DNA of 41,232 nt. It comes from an uncultured Methylococcaceae bacterium (GTDB taxonomy: Bacteria > Pseudomonadota > Gammaproteobacteria > Methylococcales > Methylomonadaceae). Under the pieces are notes generated by a model. The model searched no databases. It saw only the letters and a list, made by a program, of their open reading frames with translations, and was not told where the DNA came from. Position numbers and translations under genes: made by a program. Location of the stretch: NCBI GenBank assembly GCA_903839855.1, contig CAIMEB010000082.1, forward strand, positions 1-41,232. Reading direction: 5' to 3'. Shown here one piece after another: positions 14,209-23,889 of the stretch. Each line of letters begins with the position of its first letter. The stretch's first letter is position 1.

Positions 14209-17200
14209 ATGCAACCAGCCTTTATTCATTTAAGAGTTCATACCGAATTCTCTTTGGTCGACGGTATCGTTAAAATAAAACCGCTGGTCAAGCGACTAAC
14301 AGAACTCAATATACCCGCAGTTGCGGTCACCGACCATGCCAATCTCTTTTCTTTGGTTAAGTTTTATAAAGCGTCGCAAGGACTGGGTATTAAACCGATT
14401 GCCGGTGCCGATGTATTAATTTTTAATCCCGAAGACCCGTCCACACCCTATCGCTTAACGCTACTGGTAAATAACCACACCGGCTATATTACGCTGACTG
14501 AATTAATTTCAAAAGCCTATCAAGAAGGTCAGCATCAGGGCATACCAATGCTTAAACATGAATGGATAGAGGCGAATCATGACGGCTTAATTGCCTTGTC
14601 CGGCGCTATGCAAGGTGAGATAGGCAAAGCCTTATTAGCCGATAACCTTGAAGAAGCAAAACGCTTGGCAGAACACTGGGGAAGCCTGTTTAAGAACAGT
14701 TTTTACCTAGAATTACAGCGCGTCGGTCGCCCCGATGAAGAACGTTATATTGCACACGCTATTGACCTAGCTCTGGCTACTGATTTACCGATTGTAGCTA
14801 CGAATGATGTTCGCTTTATTTATCAAAAGGATTTTGCGGCTCATGAGGTACGGGTTTGTATTAATCAAGGGCGCGTTCTGGATGATACTCGCCGCCCTAA
14901 AGATTACACTGAACAGCAGTATTTACGAAGCACAGCAGAAATGCTGACGTTATTTGCTGATATTCCTGAAGCTTTAGAAAATACAGTGCATATTGCTCAA
15001 CGTTGTAATTTAAAACTCACCCTGGGTAAAAACTTCCTGCCTGACTTTCCGGTACCGGCAGGCATGACCTTAGGTGAGTTGATGGCGAATGAGTCTCTAA
15101 AAGGCCTGGAAGAGCGCTTGTTGCATTATCCAGCCGTCGGAAAAGGCACAGACGAAGAGAATCGCCAAGTCTACCTTGATCGTTTAGAAACCGAACTTAA
15201 AGTGATCACTGAAATGGGCTTCCCCGGTTATTTCATGATTGTTGCGGACTTTATTCAATGGGCTAAAAACGAACATATTCCCGTTGGCCCTGGTCGGGGG
15301 TCAGGAGCAGGTTCTTTAGTGGCGTATGCTCTTAAGATTACGGACTTAGACCCTATCGAGTTCGATTTACTGTTTGAACGCTTCTTAAACCCTGAACGGG
15401 TTTCGATGCCGGACTTTGATATCGATTTTTGCATGGACAGGCGAGATGAGGTGATTGATTATGTCGCACGTCATTACGGTCGTGACCACGTAGCTCAAAT
15501 TATTACGTATGGTTCTATGGCCGCTAAAGCGGTTATTCGGGATGTTGGTCGGGTGTTGGGATTTGCTTATGGCTTTGTCGATCGACTAGCAAAGCTCATT
15601 CCCTTTGAAATTGGCATGACGCTAAACAAAGCCCTGCAAGACAGTCCCGATCTTAAACACTTGTATGACACCGAAGAGGAGGTAAAAACCCTCATTGATA
15701 TGGCCTTAACACTCGAAGGTACGGTCAGAAATGCCGGTAAACATGCCGGTGGGGTAGTGATATCACCGACCAAGTTAACTAATTTTACACCGCTCTATTG
15801 TGAAGAAGGGGGTGGCAATCTGGTCACCCAGTTTGACAAAGATGACGTTGAAGCGGTCGGACTGGTTAAGTTTGACTTTTTAGGCTTGCGTACGCTGACT
15901 ATTATTGATTGGGCTCTACAAACGATTAATTATAAAAAACAGCAAGGCGGTGAAGCACTGGTTGATATTACAACGATTCCTAGAGATGATCTACCCTCTT
16001 ATCAGTTATTAAAAAACGGCCAAACCACGGCGGTATTTCAGCTTGAATCCAGAGGTATGAAAGAGCTGATTAAAAAACTAAAGCCCGATTGCTTTGACGA
16101 TATTATCGCGTTAGTGGCTCTGTTCCGACCAGGGCCTTTAGAATCTGGAATGGTTGATGACTACATCAATGTAAAACACGGAGCAAAAGCGGAATATGCG
16201 CACCCTTTGCTAGAACCCATCCTTAAGCCCACCAATGGGGTTATCTTGTATCAAGAACAAGTGATGCAAATCGCCCGAGAACTCGCTCACTACACGCTGG
16301 GTGGCGCGGATATGTTACGGCGGGCTATGGGTAAGAAAAAGGCTGAGGAAATGGCTAAAGAACGGGTGAAATTTACCACGGGCGCCGTTGCCAATCAGGT
16401 CGATGAATCGATAGCCACGTATGTCTTCGACTTAATGGAAAAGTTTGCAGGCTATGGTTTTAACAAATCCCATTCAGCCGCCTATGCTTTGGTTGCTTAT
16501 CAAACGGCCTGGTTAAAAACGCATTATCCCGCTGAATTTATGGCGGCAGTACTCTCTTCTGATATGGACAACACCGATAAAGTGGTCATATTAATTGAAG
16601 AATGTCGACAAATGAAATTGGCTATTCTGCCTCCCAACATCAATGTATCCGATTATCGTTTTACTGCCAATAATAACAATCATATCGTCTATGGCTTAGG
16701 GGCTATTAAAGGTGTCGGACAAGCCGCAATAGAAGATATGATAATAGAACGTAAGCAACACGGCGCTTTTTTAGGTCTCTATGACTTATGTAAACGTGTT
16801 GATTTACGCAAATTTAATCGTCGAGTACTGGATGCCTTGGTTCGTGCCGGTGCTTTTGATGAATTTGATCCGAATCGTGCGGCTCATTTGGCAGAGTTGC
16901 CAACGGCCCTAAGGGTAGCTGAACAACATAGCAAAGCCGCCGAAACAGGTCAGAATGACCTATTCTCTCTCATCGGTGACGAAACCAAAGCCTTAGAAGA
17001 CACTAAAGAGAGTGATGCCTACACGCTTACGGTTGAACCTTGGTCTGATAAAGAACGCTTAGAGGCAGAGAAAGTAACTTTAGGGCTATTTTTAACTGGA
17101 CACCCAATTGATCAGTATGAACCCGAGTTAATGTATTTTACCCATGGAAAAATAAGTTCACTACAGGTGTCCCGAGGAAAAATGGAGGCTCGTGTTGCAG

Positions 17201-17700
17201 GAATGGTGATAGAAATTCGAACTCGCCAAAACAAAAATGGCAAAACCATGGGCTTTGCCACACTGGATGATAAGTCTGGTCGACTTGAATGTGCTGTGTT
17301 TGGGGATGTTTATGATCAATATCGAGATATTTTCACTCGTGATAATCTGTTGATTGCCGAAGGTGGGTTGGCTATCGATAACTTTTCAGGCGCTTTACGC
17401 CTCACCGTTGAAAAGCTCTATACTATTGATCAAGCCAGAGAAAGCTTTGCCAGAGGCTTGCACATTAACTGGAATGTAACCAACAGCAGCGAAGAACCCC
17501 AGCGTTTTATTGAAAAGTTAAGTGAGACCCTCAGTCCCTTTAAAGGCGGTGCTTGCCCAGTGAATATCAGCTATACCTCAGCACAAGCCAAGGCTAAAGT
17601 TCAATTAGGTGATGCTTGGAGAATACAGCCGACAGATGAATTACTTGCGAAACTGAAGTGGCTATTTGGGGCGAAAGCCGTAGACGTCCGCTACAAATAA
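14209..17700 (+). CDS. dnaE: DNA polymerase III alpha subunit
   Basis: DnaE is the replicative polymerase catalytic subunit (1163 aa; E. coli 1160). Domains in order: PHP (about 1-280, FIHLRVHTEFSLVDG and AVTDHANLFS), palm with the metal-binding aspartates D402 and D404 in MPDFDIDF and D556 in VKFDFLG, fingers, the beta-binding region, an (HhH)2 segment near 830-880, and an OB domain (about 990-1070, ARVAGMVIEIRTRQNKNGKTMGF). No truncation or missing residue was seen. In many gammaproteobacteria dnaE is followed by accA; here it converges on rne instead. Confidence 0.98.
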   Translation: MQPAFIHLRVHTEFSLVDGIVKIKPLVKRLTELNIPAVAVTDHANLFSLVKFYKASQGLGIKPIAGADVLIFNPEDPSTPYRLTLLVNNHTGYITLTELISKAYQEGQHQGIPMLKHEWIEANHDGLIALSGAMQGEIGKALLADNLEEAKRLAEHWGSLFKNSFYLELQRVGRPDEERYIAHAIDLALATDLPIVATNDVRFIYQKDFAAHEVRVCINQGRVLDDTRRPKDYTEQQYLRSTAEMLTLFADIPEALENTVHIAQRCNLKLTLGKNFLPDFPVPAGMTLGELMANESLKGLEERLLHYPAVGKGTDEENRQVYLDRLETELKVITEMGFPGYFMIVADFIQWAKNEHIPVGPGRGSGAGSLVAYALKITDLDPIEFDLLFERFLNPERVSMPDFDIDFCMDRRDEVIDYVARHYGRDHVAQIITYGSMAAKAVIRDVGRVLGFAYGFVDRLAKLIPFEIGMTLNKALQDSPDLKHLYDTEEEVKTLIDMALTLEGTVRNAGKHAGGVVISPTKLTNFTPLYCEEGGGNLVTQFDKDDVEAVGLVKFDFLGLRTLTIIDWALQTINYKKQQGGEALVDITTIPRDDLPSYQLLKNGQTTAVFQLESRGMKELIKKLKPDCFDDIIALVALFRPGPLESGMVDDYINVKHGAKAEYAHPLLEPILKPTNGVILYQEQVMQIARELAHYTLGGADMLRRAMGKKKAEEMAKERVKFTTGAVANQVDESIATYVFDLMEKFAGYGFNKSHSAAYALVAYQTAWLKTHYPAEFMAAVLSSDMDNTDKVVILIEECRQMKLAILPPNINVSDYRFTANNNNHIVYGLGAIKGVGQAAIEDMIIERKQHGAFLGLYDLCKRVDLRKFNRRVLDALVRAGAFDEFDPNRAAHLAELPTALRVAEQHSKAAETGQNDLFSLIGDETKALEDTKESDAYTLTVEPWSDKERLEAEKVTLGLFLTGHPIDQYEPELMYFTHGKISSLQVSRGKMEARVAGMVIEIRTRQNKNGKTMGFATLDDKSGRLECAVFGDVYDQYRDIFTRDNLLIAEGGLAIDNFSGALRLTVEKLYTIDQARESFARGLHINWNVTNSSEEPQRFIEKLSETLSPFKGGACPVNISYTSAQAKAKVQLGDAWRIQPTDELLAKLKWLFGAKAVDVRYK

Positions 17701-17710
17701 GGCGGAGTAA

Positions 17711-17733
17711 CTGGGGGATATTAACCCCCCCAG
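17711..17733. terminator. Hairpin between convergent dnaE and rne
   Basis: CTGGGGG (17711-17717) pairs with CCCCCAG (17727-17733) around a 9-nt loop, between the dnaE stop and the rne stop. No T-run follows on either strand, so it is a possible shared 3' structure rather than a classic terminator. Confidence 0.4.
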
Positions 17734-17744
17734 GACTTAATTGA

Positions 17745-20273
17745 CTACTCGTTATCGACGTCTTGTTTGAATGATTCTACGACTTTTGGAGCAGACACCG
17801 GGGCTGGAGCAGGCGTCGACTCAACAACTGACCGTGGCTCTGGTACAACAGCAGGAGCCATCACAGGTGCGACAACAATAACCGGCGCAGGCTCAGAGAC
17901 GTATGCGGGGGTGACGCCTTGAACAGATGCTTGAGCTTCAGCACGTTCTCGTCTTTCTACTCGCTGAGCGAAATCATTATCATAAGACCGAATGGGTTCC
18001 GCTTTAGTCTCACCTGAAAAGACTTCACTCCCTTCATGGCTCGCAGCATTCGTCTCCCCCCCTTCATGATCAACACGCTTGTAATTAGGGTTACGGGGCC
18101 TCCTACGATTAGGCCCTCTTCGACTATTCTTTCTTTCTAATGACTTCGCTGGGACATCGGTCGAAACAACAGATGCTTCATTACCATCACTAACCAACAC
18201 CGTCCCAGTGTTGACCACTTCGCTAACAGCTATTATATCGCTTTTAACAACTTCGATCGCCGCATCTTCTGACTGACTGACAGGCGCAAGATTTCGTCGT
18301 ACATTGCGTCCCCGACCTCTCATATTCCGGTTAGCACGAGGTTCTCTGCTTTCACTACTCTCCTTATTTTCCCTATTATCCCTAACTTCTTTATTTTCCT
18401 TAGGTTCTTTGCTTAATTCGGGCGTTACATTTCGCTCTTGTTGAGGTGGACGATTAGGACGGGTGTCATGAGATTTTGACCCTTGATTCCTGCCACGTCT
18501 ATTGTTATTGCGATTTCTGTTAGATGAAGTATCGTCGTTCGTATTCAGTCTTTCAACAACCGGGGCTGATGCTACTTTCGTTTCAGGCTCAGAACTAGAA
18601 CACCCCACCAGCTTTTCCCAGAAACGCTTAATCAGGCTAGCTGCTTCATTTTTAGTTTGTATTGGAACAGGGGTCTCATGTGAGAATTCTTTAACTGCAG
18701 CTTTTTCAATTTTAGGCTTAACTTGTTGCGCAAATTCTGGAATAGAGATTTCCTCTGCTTTTATTTGTAGATAACTAGGTTTATCGTCAACAAATTCTTT
18801 TTCTTTAATGCGTTCAATATCGTAAGCGGGTGTTTCAAGGTGCTTGCTGGGTAAGATAATAATGCCGACCTTCAAGCGTGTTTCAATTTGCTCAATGGCA
18901 TGTCGTTTTTCATTTAACAAAAAAGTCGCACATTCAATAGGTAAATGCGCAATCACTTTTTCGGTACCTTTTTTCATGGCTTCTTCTTCAAGAACCCTCA
19001 ATACCGACAGAGCAACCGACTCCACATTACGAATAGTTCCTTGGCCTTTACAACGCGGACAGGGTAACTGAGTTGCATCACCTAAAGAAGGACGCATTCT
19101 TTGTCTGGACATCTCCAACAAACCAAAGCGGGAAATCCGACTGGTTTGAATACGGGCTCTATCTATTTTTAAGGCATCACGCAGATGATTTTCAACTGTC
19201 CGTTGATTCTTGTTAGATAACATATCGATAAAATCGATAACAAACAAGCCACCTAAATCACGCAGTCTAAGTTGACGGGCAATTTCATCGGCTGCTTCAA
19301 GATTGGTATTTAAAGCCGTTTCTTCAATATCACTGCCCTTGGTCGCACGAGCAGAGTTAATATCAATAGAGGTTAGCGCTTCAGTATGGTCAATCACCAA
19401 AGAACCACCTGAAGGCAACGAGACTTCCCGGCAATAAGCCACCTCAATTTGAGACTCAATCTGATAACGGCTAAATAAAGGTACTGCATCTTGATACAGT
19501 TTAGCTTTGGGCAAGAAATGCGGCATGACTTCTTTTAAGAAGTCCTGAACCAATTTGAAGGAGTCTTCATTATCAATCAGAATTTCATCTATGTTGCCTC
19601 GTAAATGATCACGTAATGCTCTGATAATGACGTTACTTTCTTGAAACACCAAAAAAGGTGCCCGTTGCTCAGTGGATGAGCGCTCAATTGCTTCCCAGAG
19701 TTGTAATAAATAATTTAAATCCCACTGCAACTCTTCAGCATTTTTGCCACACCCTGCGGTTCTGACGATCAACCCCATGGACTCAGGAATATCAAGAGTC
19801 GCCATCACCTCGCGTAGATCACTACGGGTTTCACCTTCGATACGCCTGGAGATCCCCCCTGCCTTTGGATTATTGGGCATTAAAACCAAATAAGTTCCCG
19901 CTAAGCTGATGTAGGTGGTTAACGCAGCGCCTTTATTACCCCGTTCTTCTTTTTCAATCTGAACAATGATTTCCTGACCTTCCTTGATCATATCCTTAAT
20001 CGCAGGACGACGACCGTCTTCTGTCCCATTCTGAGCTTGTCTATAAAGCGGAGATATTTCTTTAAACGGCAAGAAACCATGCTTTTCAGCGCCGTAATTG
20101 ATAAATGCCGCTTCCAGGCTAGGCTCTACACGGGTGATGATGCCTTTGTATATATTCGACTTCTTTTGTTCTTTTGAAGGGATTTCGATGTCAAAATCAT
20201 AAAGTTTTTGACCGTCTACCAAAGCGACTCGCAGTTCTTCAGCCTGCGTAGCGTTGATAAGCATTCTTTTCAT
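17745..20273 (-). CDS. rne: Ribonuclease E
   Basis: RNase E is the endonuclease that starts mRNA decay and processes rRNA and tRNA, and it scaffolds the degradosome at the inner membrane. The 842-aa product has an S1 domain (about 38-120), the DNase I-like catalytic core with magnesium-binding D304 (TSIDINSARA) and D347 (FVIDFIDM), and the zinc-link cysteines C405 and C408 in CPRCKGQG. The C-terminal half (about 520-842) is disordered, first Arg/Asn/Glu-rich with RG-type RNA-binding stretches, then Pro/Val/Ala-rich. The tail is shorter than in E. coli (1061 aa). A long leader precedes it. Confidence 0.97.
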   Translation of the reverse strand: MKRMLINATQAEELRVALVDGQKLYDFDIEIPSKEQKKSNIYKGIITRVEPSLEAAFINYGAEKHGFLPFKEISPLYRQAQNGTEDGRRPAIKDMIKEGQEIIVQIEKEERGNKGAALTTYISLAGTYLVLMPNNPKAGGISRRIEGETRSDLREVMATLDIPESMGLIVRTAGCGKNAEELQWDLNYLLQLWEAIERSSTEQRAPFLVFQESNVIIRALRDHLRGNIDEILIDNEDSFKLVQDFLKEVMPHFLPKAKLYQDAVPLFSRYQIESQIEVAYCREVSLPSGGSLVIDHTEALTSIDINSARATKGSDIEETALNTNLEAADEIARQLRLRDLGGLFVIDFIDMLSNKNQRTVENHLRDALKIDRARIQTSRISRFGLLEMSRQRMRPSLGDATQLPCPRCKGQGTIRNVESVALSVLRVLEEEAMKKGTEKVIAHLPIECATFLLNEKRHAIEQIETRLKVGIIILPSKHLETPAYDIERIKEKEFVDDKPSYLQIKAEEISIPEFAQQVKPKIEKAAVKEFSHETPVPIQTKNEAASLIKRFWEKLVGCSSSEPETKVASAPVVERLNTNDDTSSNRNRNNNRRGRNQGSKSHDTRPNRPPQQERNVTPELSKEPKENKEVRDNRENKESSESREPRANRNMRGRGRNVRRNLAPVSQSEDAAIEVVKSDIIAVSEVVNTGTVLVSDGNEASVVSTDVPAKSLERKNSRRGPNRRRPRNPNYKRVDHEGGETNAASHEGSEVFSGETKAEPIRSYDNDFAQRVERRERAEAQASVQGVTPAYVSEPAPVIVVAPVMAPAVVPEPRSVVESTPAPAPVSAPKVVESFKQDVDNE

Positions 20274-20767
20274 TTTATATCCTTGTAGTTCCCTGCTCCA
20301 TTTTCAGATTTTACTGAACTAGACTTTTTGTTTATTGCATCAAATTATATGTCAATACAAACATGAAGTGATAGATCTAAGAGAAGCTATCCACTTAGTT
20401 TTACGGTCTTATGTTCCATCATCTGCGTTATTTGTCGTCATTTTTGGCTTCAAATTAGATGAAGTCAGACCGCGGTAACAGATGCTAATTTAATTTTTTT
20501 TAGTCTTAACTAGTAAATTCTGTTTTAAACAGGTTTTAAATAATCGTGCGTCTAGGGTCGAACGATGAACCCGAAAATCGTATAATGAAGCATTAACCAC
20601 GCAATAGTGTTATTTTAATCTTCATAAGTAGCTCATAGTCAGTTTCTTTGATGAAATCCGCTGAGCATTAAGTCTGTTTTATAAAAACTTGTCTAATATA
20701 GCAACCTTATTGCCTTTCATCAATTTTAAAGAATCAATTTTTACAAGATACTGGTATTATTTACACC
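20274..20767. other. Long leader region of rne / upstream region of rluC
   Basis: This 494-bp gap separates the divergent rne and rluC genes. In enterics this gap holds the roughly 360-nt rne 5' UTR through which RNase E autoregulates its mRNA; a similar role here is inferred from synteny and size only. A TATAAT at 20581-20586 (plus strand) and its mirror ATTATA at 20344-20349 (a minus-strand -10 for rne) are candidate promoter pieces without good -35 boxes. No coding sequence was seen. Confidence 0.4.
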
Positions 20768-21724
20768 ATGAGTATAGAAGAACCCCTACAACCGCAAGTC
20801 ACCTACGTTGAAATTACTGAAGATAATAATGATCAGCGTCTCGACAATTTTTTAATTGCCCGCTTAAAAGGTGTGCCTAAAAGTAGAATCTATAGAATCG
20901 TCAGAAAAGGGGAAGTTCGCGTCAACAAGGGACGTGTCGACGTAAAATATCGATTGATGGCGGGTGATGTCATCAGAATCCCCCCTATCAGAGTTGCTGA
21001 ACGCACTGAAGAATCTTATGTGCCGCAAGGTTTACAAGCCGCCTTGGAAGACGGTATTTTATATGAAGATGATGGTTTCATTATTCTAAATAAACCCGCT
21101 GGCTTTGCTGTACACGGAGGCAGTGGCGTCAGTTCGGGCATTATTGAAGGACTACGCTTAATAAGACCCGAAGCCCGCTTTTTAGAACTCGTCCATCGAC
21201 TCGATAAAGATACCTCAGGCTGCCTGCTGATTGCAAAAAAACGCAGTGCTTTACGACTGTTGCAGGCATTATTTCGCAATAGCCAGATTCAAAAAACCTA
21301 TCAGGCTTTATTGGTAGGTCGATGGGAAAGAAAAAAACTTATCGTAACCGCACCTTTATTAAAAAATATCAGCAAAGGAGGAGAACGCATAGTTGTCATT
21401 AGCCAAGCGGGTAAAGCGGCAGAAACCTTATTCAAACGCTTACAACTCTTTCAAAATGCAACCTTGGTGGAAGCCTCACCCAAAACGGGACGTACCCATC
21501 AAATACGGGTTCATGCTGCCAGCTTGGGTCACCCTATTGTGGGCGATGAACGCTATGGTGTTGATGAAGTCAATAAGCTATTTAAAAATAAAGGCTATAA
21601 ACGCATGTTTCTTCATGCCGAAACTTTAACCTTTTTACACCCTGTCACCGAGGCGCCGATGCGGATTACCGCGCCTTTACCAAATCATTTAATCCAGCTA
21701 CTTAACAATGAAAAATCAATTTGA
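20768..21724 (+). CDS. rluC: 23S rRNA pseudouridine synthase RluC
   Basis: RluC modifies U955, U2504 and U2580 of 23S rRNA in E. coli. The 318-aa product has an N-terminal S4 RNA-binding domain (about 20-80, QRLDNFLIARLKGVPKSRIYRIVRKGEVRVN in pieces) and the RluA-type catalytic domain with the HRLDKDTSG motif, in which D146 is the nucleophile. The conserved gene pair rne/rluC supports RluC over RluA or RluD. The next gene starts inside its last codons (17-nt overlap), so the two are coupled. Confidence 0.93.
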   Translation: MSIEEPLQPQVTYVEITEDNNDQRLDNFLIARLKGVPKSRIYRIVRKGEVRVNKGRVDVKYRLMAGDVIRIPPIRVAERTEESYVPQGLQAALEDGILYEDDGFIILNKPAGFAVHGGSGVSSGIIEGLRLIRPEARFLELVHRLDKDTSGCLLIAKKRSALRLLQALFRNSQIQKTYQALLVGRWERKKLIVTAPLLKNISKGGERIVVISQAGKAAETLFKRLQLFQNATLVEASPKTGRTHQIRVHAASLGHPIVGDERYGVDEVNKLFKNKGYKRMFLHAETLTFLHPVTEAPMRITAPLPNHLIQLLNNEKSI

Positions 21725-22355
21725 TTTAATTATTTTCGATTGGGATGGAACACTCATTAACTCCATAGACTGGATTACGCAAAGCCTACAGCAAGCGGCT
21801 TCAGCTTATGGATTTCCTGTACCCGAGAATCAAGCGGCAAAGGATGTCATCGGCTTAAGCATTGAAAACGCAGTACTCACTCTGTTTCCAGAGGCCGATG
21901 AACTAACCCAGATACACCTGGCTAACAGTTACCGAGATCATTATTCATCAAAACAACTCGGACGAGATGATTTATTTCCCGGTGTTTATGATATGTTGGT
22001 ACACTTAAAACAATCGGGTTATCAATTAGCGGTTGCAACCGGTAAAACCCGGTCGGGTTTACAAGCTGCGCTATCGGGTACTGGTACAGAAGACTTGTTT
22101 TGCATGACCCGTTGTGCCGATGAAACCGCGTCTAAACCCAACCCAAAAATGCTTCTGGAAATCATCGAACAAACCCAAATACCCAAAGAACGTTGCGTTA
22201 TGGTCGGTGACTCTGTGTTTGACTTGCAAATGGCACAAAACACCCCTATATCGTCTATTGCCGTTTCTTGTGGCGCACAACCCCCTGAATTATTGCAACA
22301 ATATCAGCCCTTATTGTGCTTGCAACAACCTACTGAATTACTGAACCATATTTAA
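21708..22355 (+). CDS. HAD-family phosphatase, Gph-like
   Basis: A 215-aa haloacid-dehalogenase hydrolase. Motif I is DWDGTLINS, motif II VATGKTRSG, motif III KPNPKML and motif IV MVGDSVFDLQMAQN, with a helical cap between I and II. This pattern fits phosphoglycolate/pyrophosphatase-type members; in Pseudomonas and relatives a similar gene sits between rluC and sppA. The substrate cannot be read from sequence. The ATG overlaps the end of rluC. Confidence 0.87.
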   Translation: MKNQFDLIIFDWDGTLINSIDWITQSLQQAASAYGFPVPENQAAKDVIGLSIENAVLTLFPEADELTQIHLANSYRDHYSSKQLGRDDLFPGVYDMLVHLKQSGYQLAVATGKTRSGLQAALSGTGTEDLFCMTRCADETASKPNPKMLLEIIEQTQIPKERCVMVGDSVFDLQMAQNTPISSIAVSCGAQPPELLQQYQPLLCLQQPTELLNHI

Positions 22356-22367
22356 GGTTAAAAAATC

Positions 22368-23345
22368 ATGCAAAACCAACAAGACCCTTATATCAAATCA
22401 GAACCCAGCAGAACATCCGACTGGGAACGTGAAATAATAGAGAAATTAGCCTTAGCCGCAGTAAAGGAACAAACCCGATCAAGACGCTGGAATGTATTTT
22501 TTAAATCGTTATTCTTTGTTTATCTGTTCGCCATCTTTGGCATAAGCATTTACCCGAAAGTTAAGAAGAATTTCGATGGGGACAGTAGTCATCATACCGC
22601 CGTTATTGATGTTACAGGCGTTATTGCTGAAGATAAAGACGCTAACGCTGCCGATATCATCAAAAGCTTAAGAGAAGCTGTTAAAGACAGTCAGACTAAA
22701 GGCATTATTCTACACTCAAACTCGCCCGGTGGCAGTCCTGTTCAATCCAATTATGTCTATGAAGAAATTAGAAACATAAAAAAAGAACATCCATCTCTAC
22801 CTATTTATGCGGTAGTCAGTGATATTTGCGCGTCGGGTTGTTATTACATTGCATCTGCCAGCGATAAAATATTTGTTAATCCCTCCAGTTTAATTGGCTC
22901 AATTGGCGTTATTATGGATGGCTTTGGTTTTGTGGATATTATGCAAAAAGTAGGTGTAGAACGTAGGTTATTAACAGCGGGAACACATAAAGCCATGCTA
23001 GACCCTTTCTCTCCTCCTAAAAGTGATGAAACTCAATTTATGCAGGATTTGTTGAATCAGGTTCATCAGCAATTTATAAACGCCGTTAAAACAGGCCGTG
23101 GCGATCGTTTAAAAGAAACGCCTGAAATGTTCTCTGGTTTAGTTTGGACAGGTGAAGCGGGGGTTAAACTGGGTGTGGCAGATGCGTATGGCAATGATGA
23201 TTACGTAGCTAAAAATATCATTGGTGCTGAAAAACTGGTTATTTACGCACAGGAAACTAGCCTTCTAGATAAAATGGCTGGCAAACTAGGTACCTCTTTT
23301 GGCAATGCACTAGGCAACTTAATAACCAGTCCTTCTTTACGGTAA
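22368..23345 (+). CDS. sppA: S49-family signal peptide peptidase (SppA/SohB-like)
   Basis: A membrane-anchored serine-lysine peptidase that degrades cleaved signal peptides. It is the short form (325 aa, one catalytic domain). A single N-terminal membrane helix lies at about 43-62 (FFKSLFFVYLFAIFGISIY) with the catalytic domain periplasmic. The likely nucleophile is S156 in CASGCYYIAS and the general base K208 in AGTHKAMLDPF. The usual second Gly of ASGGYY is Cys here, a minor change. It follows the HAD gene by 12 nt in the rluC operon. Confidence 0.88.
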   Translation: MQNQQDPYIKSEPSRTSDWEREIIEKLALAAVKEQTRSRRWNVFFKSLFFVYLFAIFGISIYPKVKKNFDGDSSHHTAVIDVTGVIAEDKDANAADIIKSLREAVKDSQTKGIILHSNSPGGSPVQSNYVYEEIRNIKKEHPSLPIYAVVSDICASGCYYIASASDKIFVNPSSLIGSIGVIMDGFGFVDIMQKVGVERRLLTAGTHKAMLDPFSPPKSDETQFMQDLLNQVHQQFINAVKTGRGDRLKETPEMFSGLVWTGEAGVKLGVADAYGNDDYVAKNIIGAEKLVIYAQETSLLDKMAGKLGTSFGNALGNLITSPSLR

Positions 23346-23563
23346 CCGTCATGAGTTCACTAACCCTTACGAGATCATGATTTCCTGCTGTTTTTATTAA
23401 CTTCTTTGACAACTAAGCTTCGTTACGATAATATCATAGACGTTATTGATAGATTTAACAATCTGGCTCTTTGCTCTTAATTGAATCATTAACACTCTTT
23501 AGACTTAACACCAATCTGAACTTCATCTTTGATTTAAAAAATATTGCTTTAGGAGAATAAATT

Positions 23564-23737
23564 ATGAGTAAATCCGCCAAAATCATGCTTTTCACTGTAT
23601 TAGCTACTTTTAGCTTTTTTGTCCACGCTGATCCGGCACCAGTATGTGTACCTGAGATTGATGGTAGCTTGGCTATTTTAGGTATAGCGTTGGTATCTTG
23701 TTTAACGGCTATTGTCGCAGAGCGTCGCAGTAAATAA
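23564..23737 (+). CDS. Small secreted protein with VPEID-type C-terminal sorting signal
   Basis: A 57-aa gene with TTTAGGAG 6-7 nt before the ATG. It has an N-terminal signal peptide (MSKSAKIMLFTVLATFSFFV then HADPAP), almost no mature domain, then VPEID-G-SLAILGIALVSCLTAIVAERRSK in pieces: a five-residue motif, a membrane helix and an Arg cluster. This tripartite C-terminus is the layout of PEP-CTERM/exosortase-like sorting tags, and short VPEID-type examples are a known variant. The mature peptide may be only about 10 residues, so the gene may be a minimal substrate or membrane microprotein. It stands alone between sppA and aat. Confidence 0.75.
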   Translation: MSKSAKIMLFTVLATFSFFVHADPAPVCVPEIDGSLAILGIALVSCLTAIVAERRSK

Positions 23738-23762
23738 TACACCGTTCCTTACATGCCTTATA

Positions 23763-23789
23763 AATGATCCCGCTTAAGGCGGGATCATT
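23763..23789 (+). terminator. Hairpin after the VPEID small-protein gene
   Basis: AATGATCCCGC (23763-23773) pairs perfectly with GCGGGATCATT (23779-23789) around TTAAG. It starts 26 nt past the stop codon. CAAGTTAT follows, not a real T-run. Because it lies where a longer aat frame would begin, it also argues against the far-upstream aat start. Confidence 0.55.
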
Positions 23790-23889
23790 CAAGTTATCCT
23801 GCTCATTGAAGAAAATCCATTCGAACCAAGCGCATTTGATTGTGCATACTTTGACAGAAGCTGAGCGAACAACTAAGAAACATATAAGT

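Noticed and set aside
20274-20767. Small ORFs in the rne-rluC gap
   Set aside because: Only short frames without ribosome-binding sites; the region is better explained as leader and promoter DNA.
23764-23889. Longer N-terminus of Aat (42 extra residues)
   Set aside because: Its ATG lies inside a hairpin, and family sequence starts at MQIIALDP; the extension has no conserved pattern.
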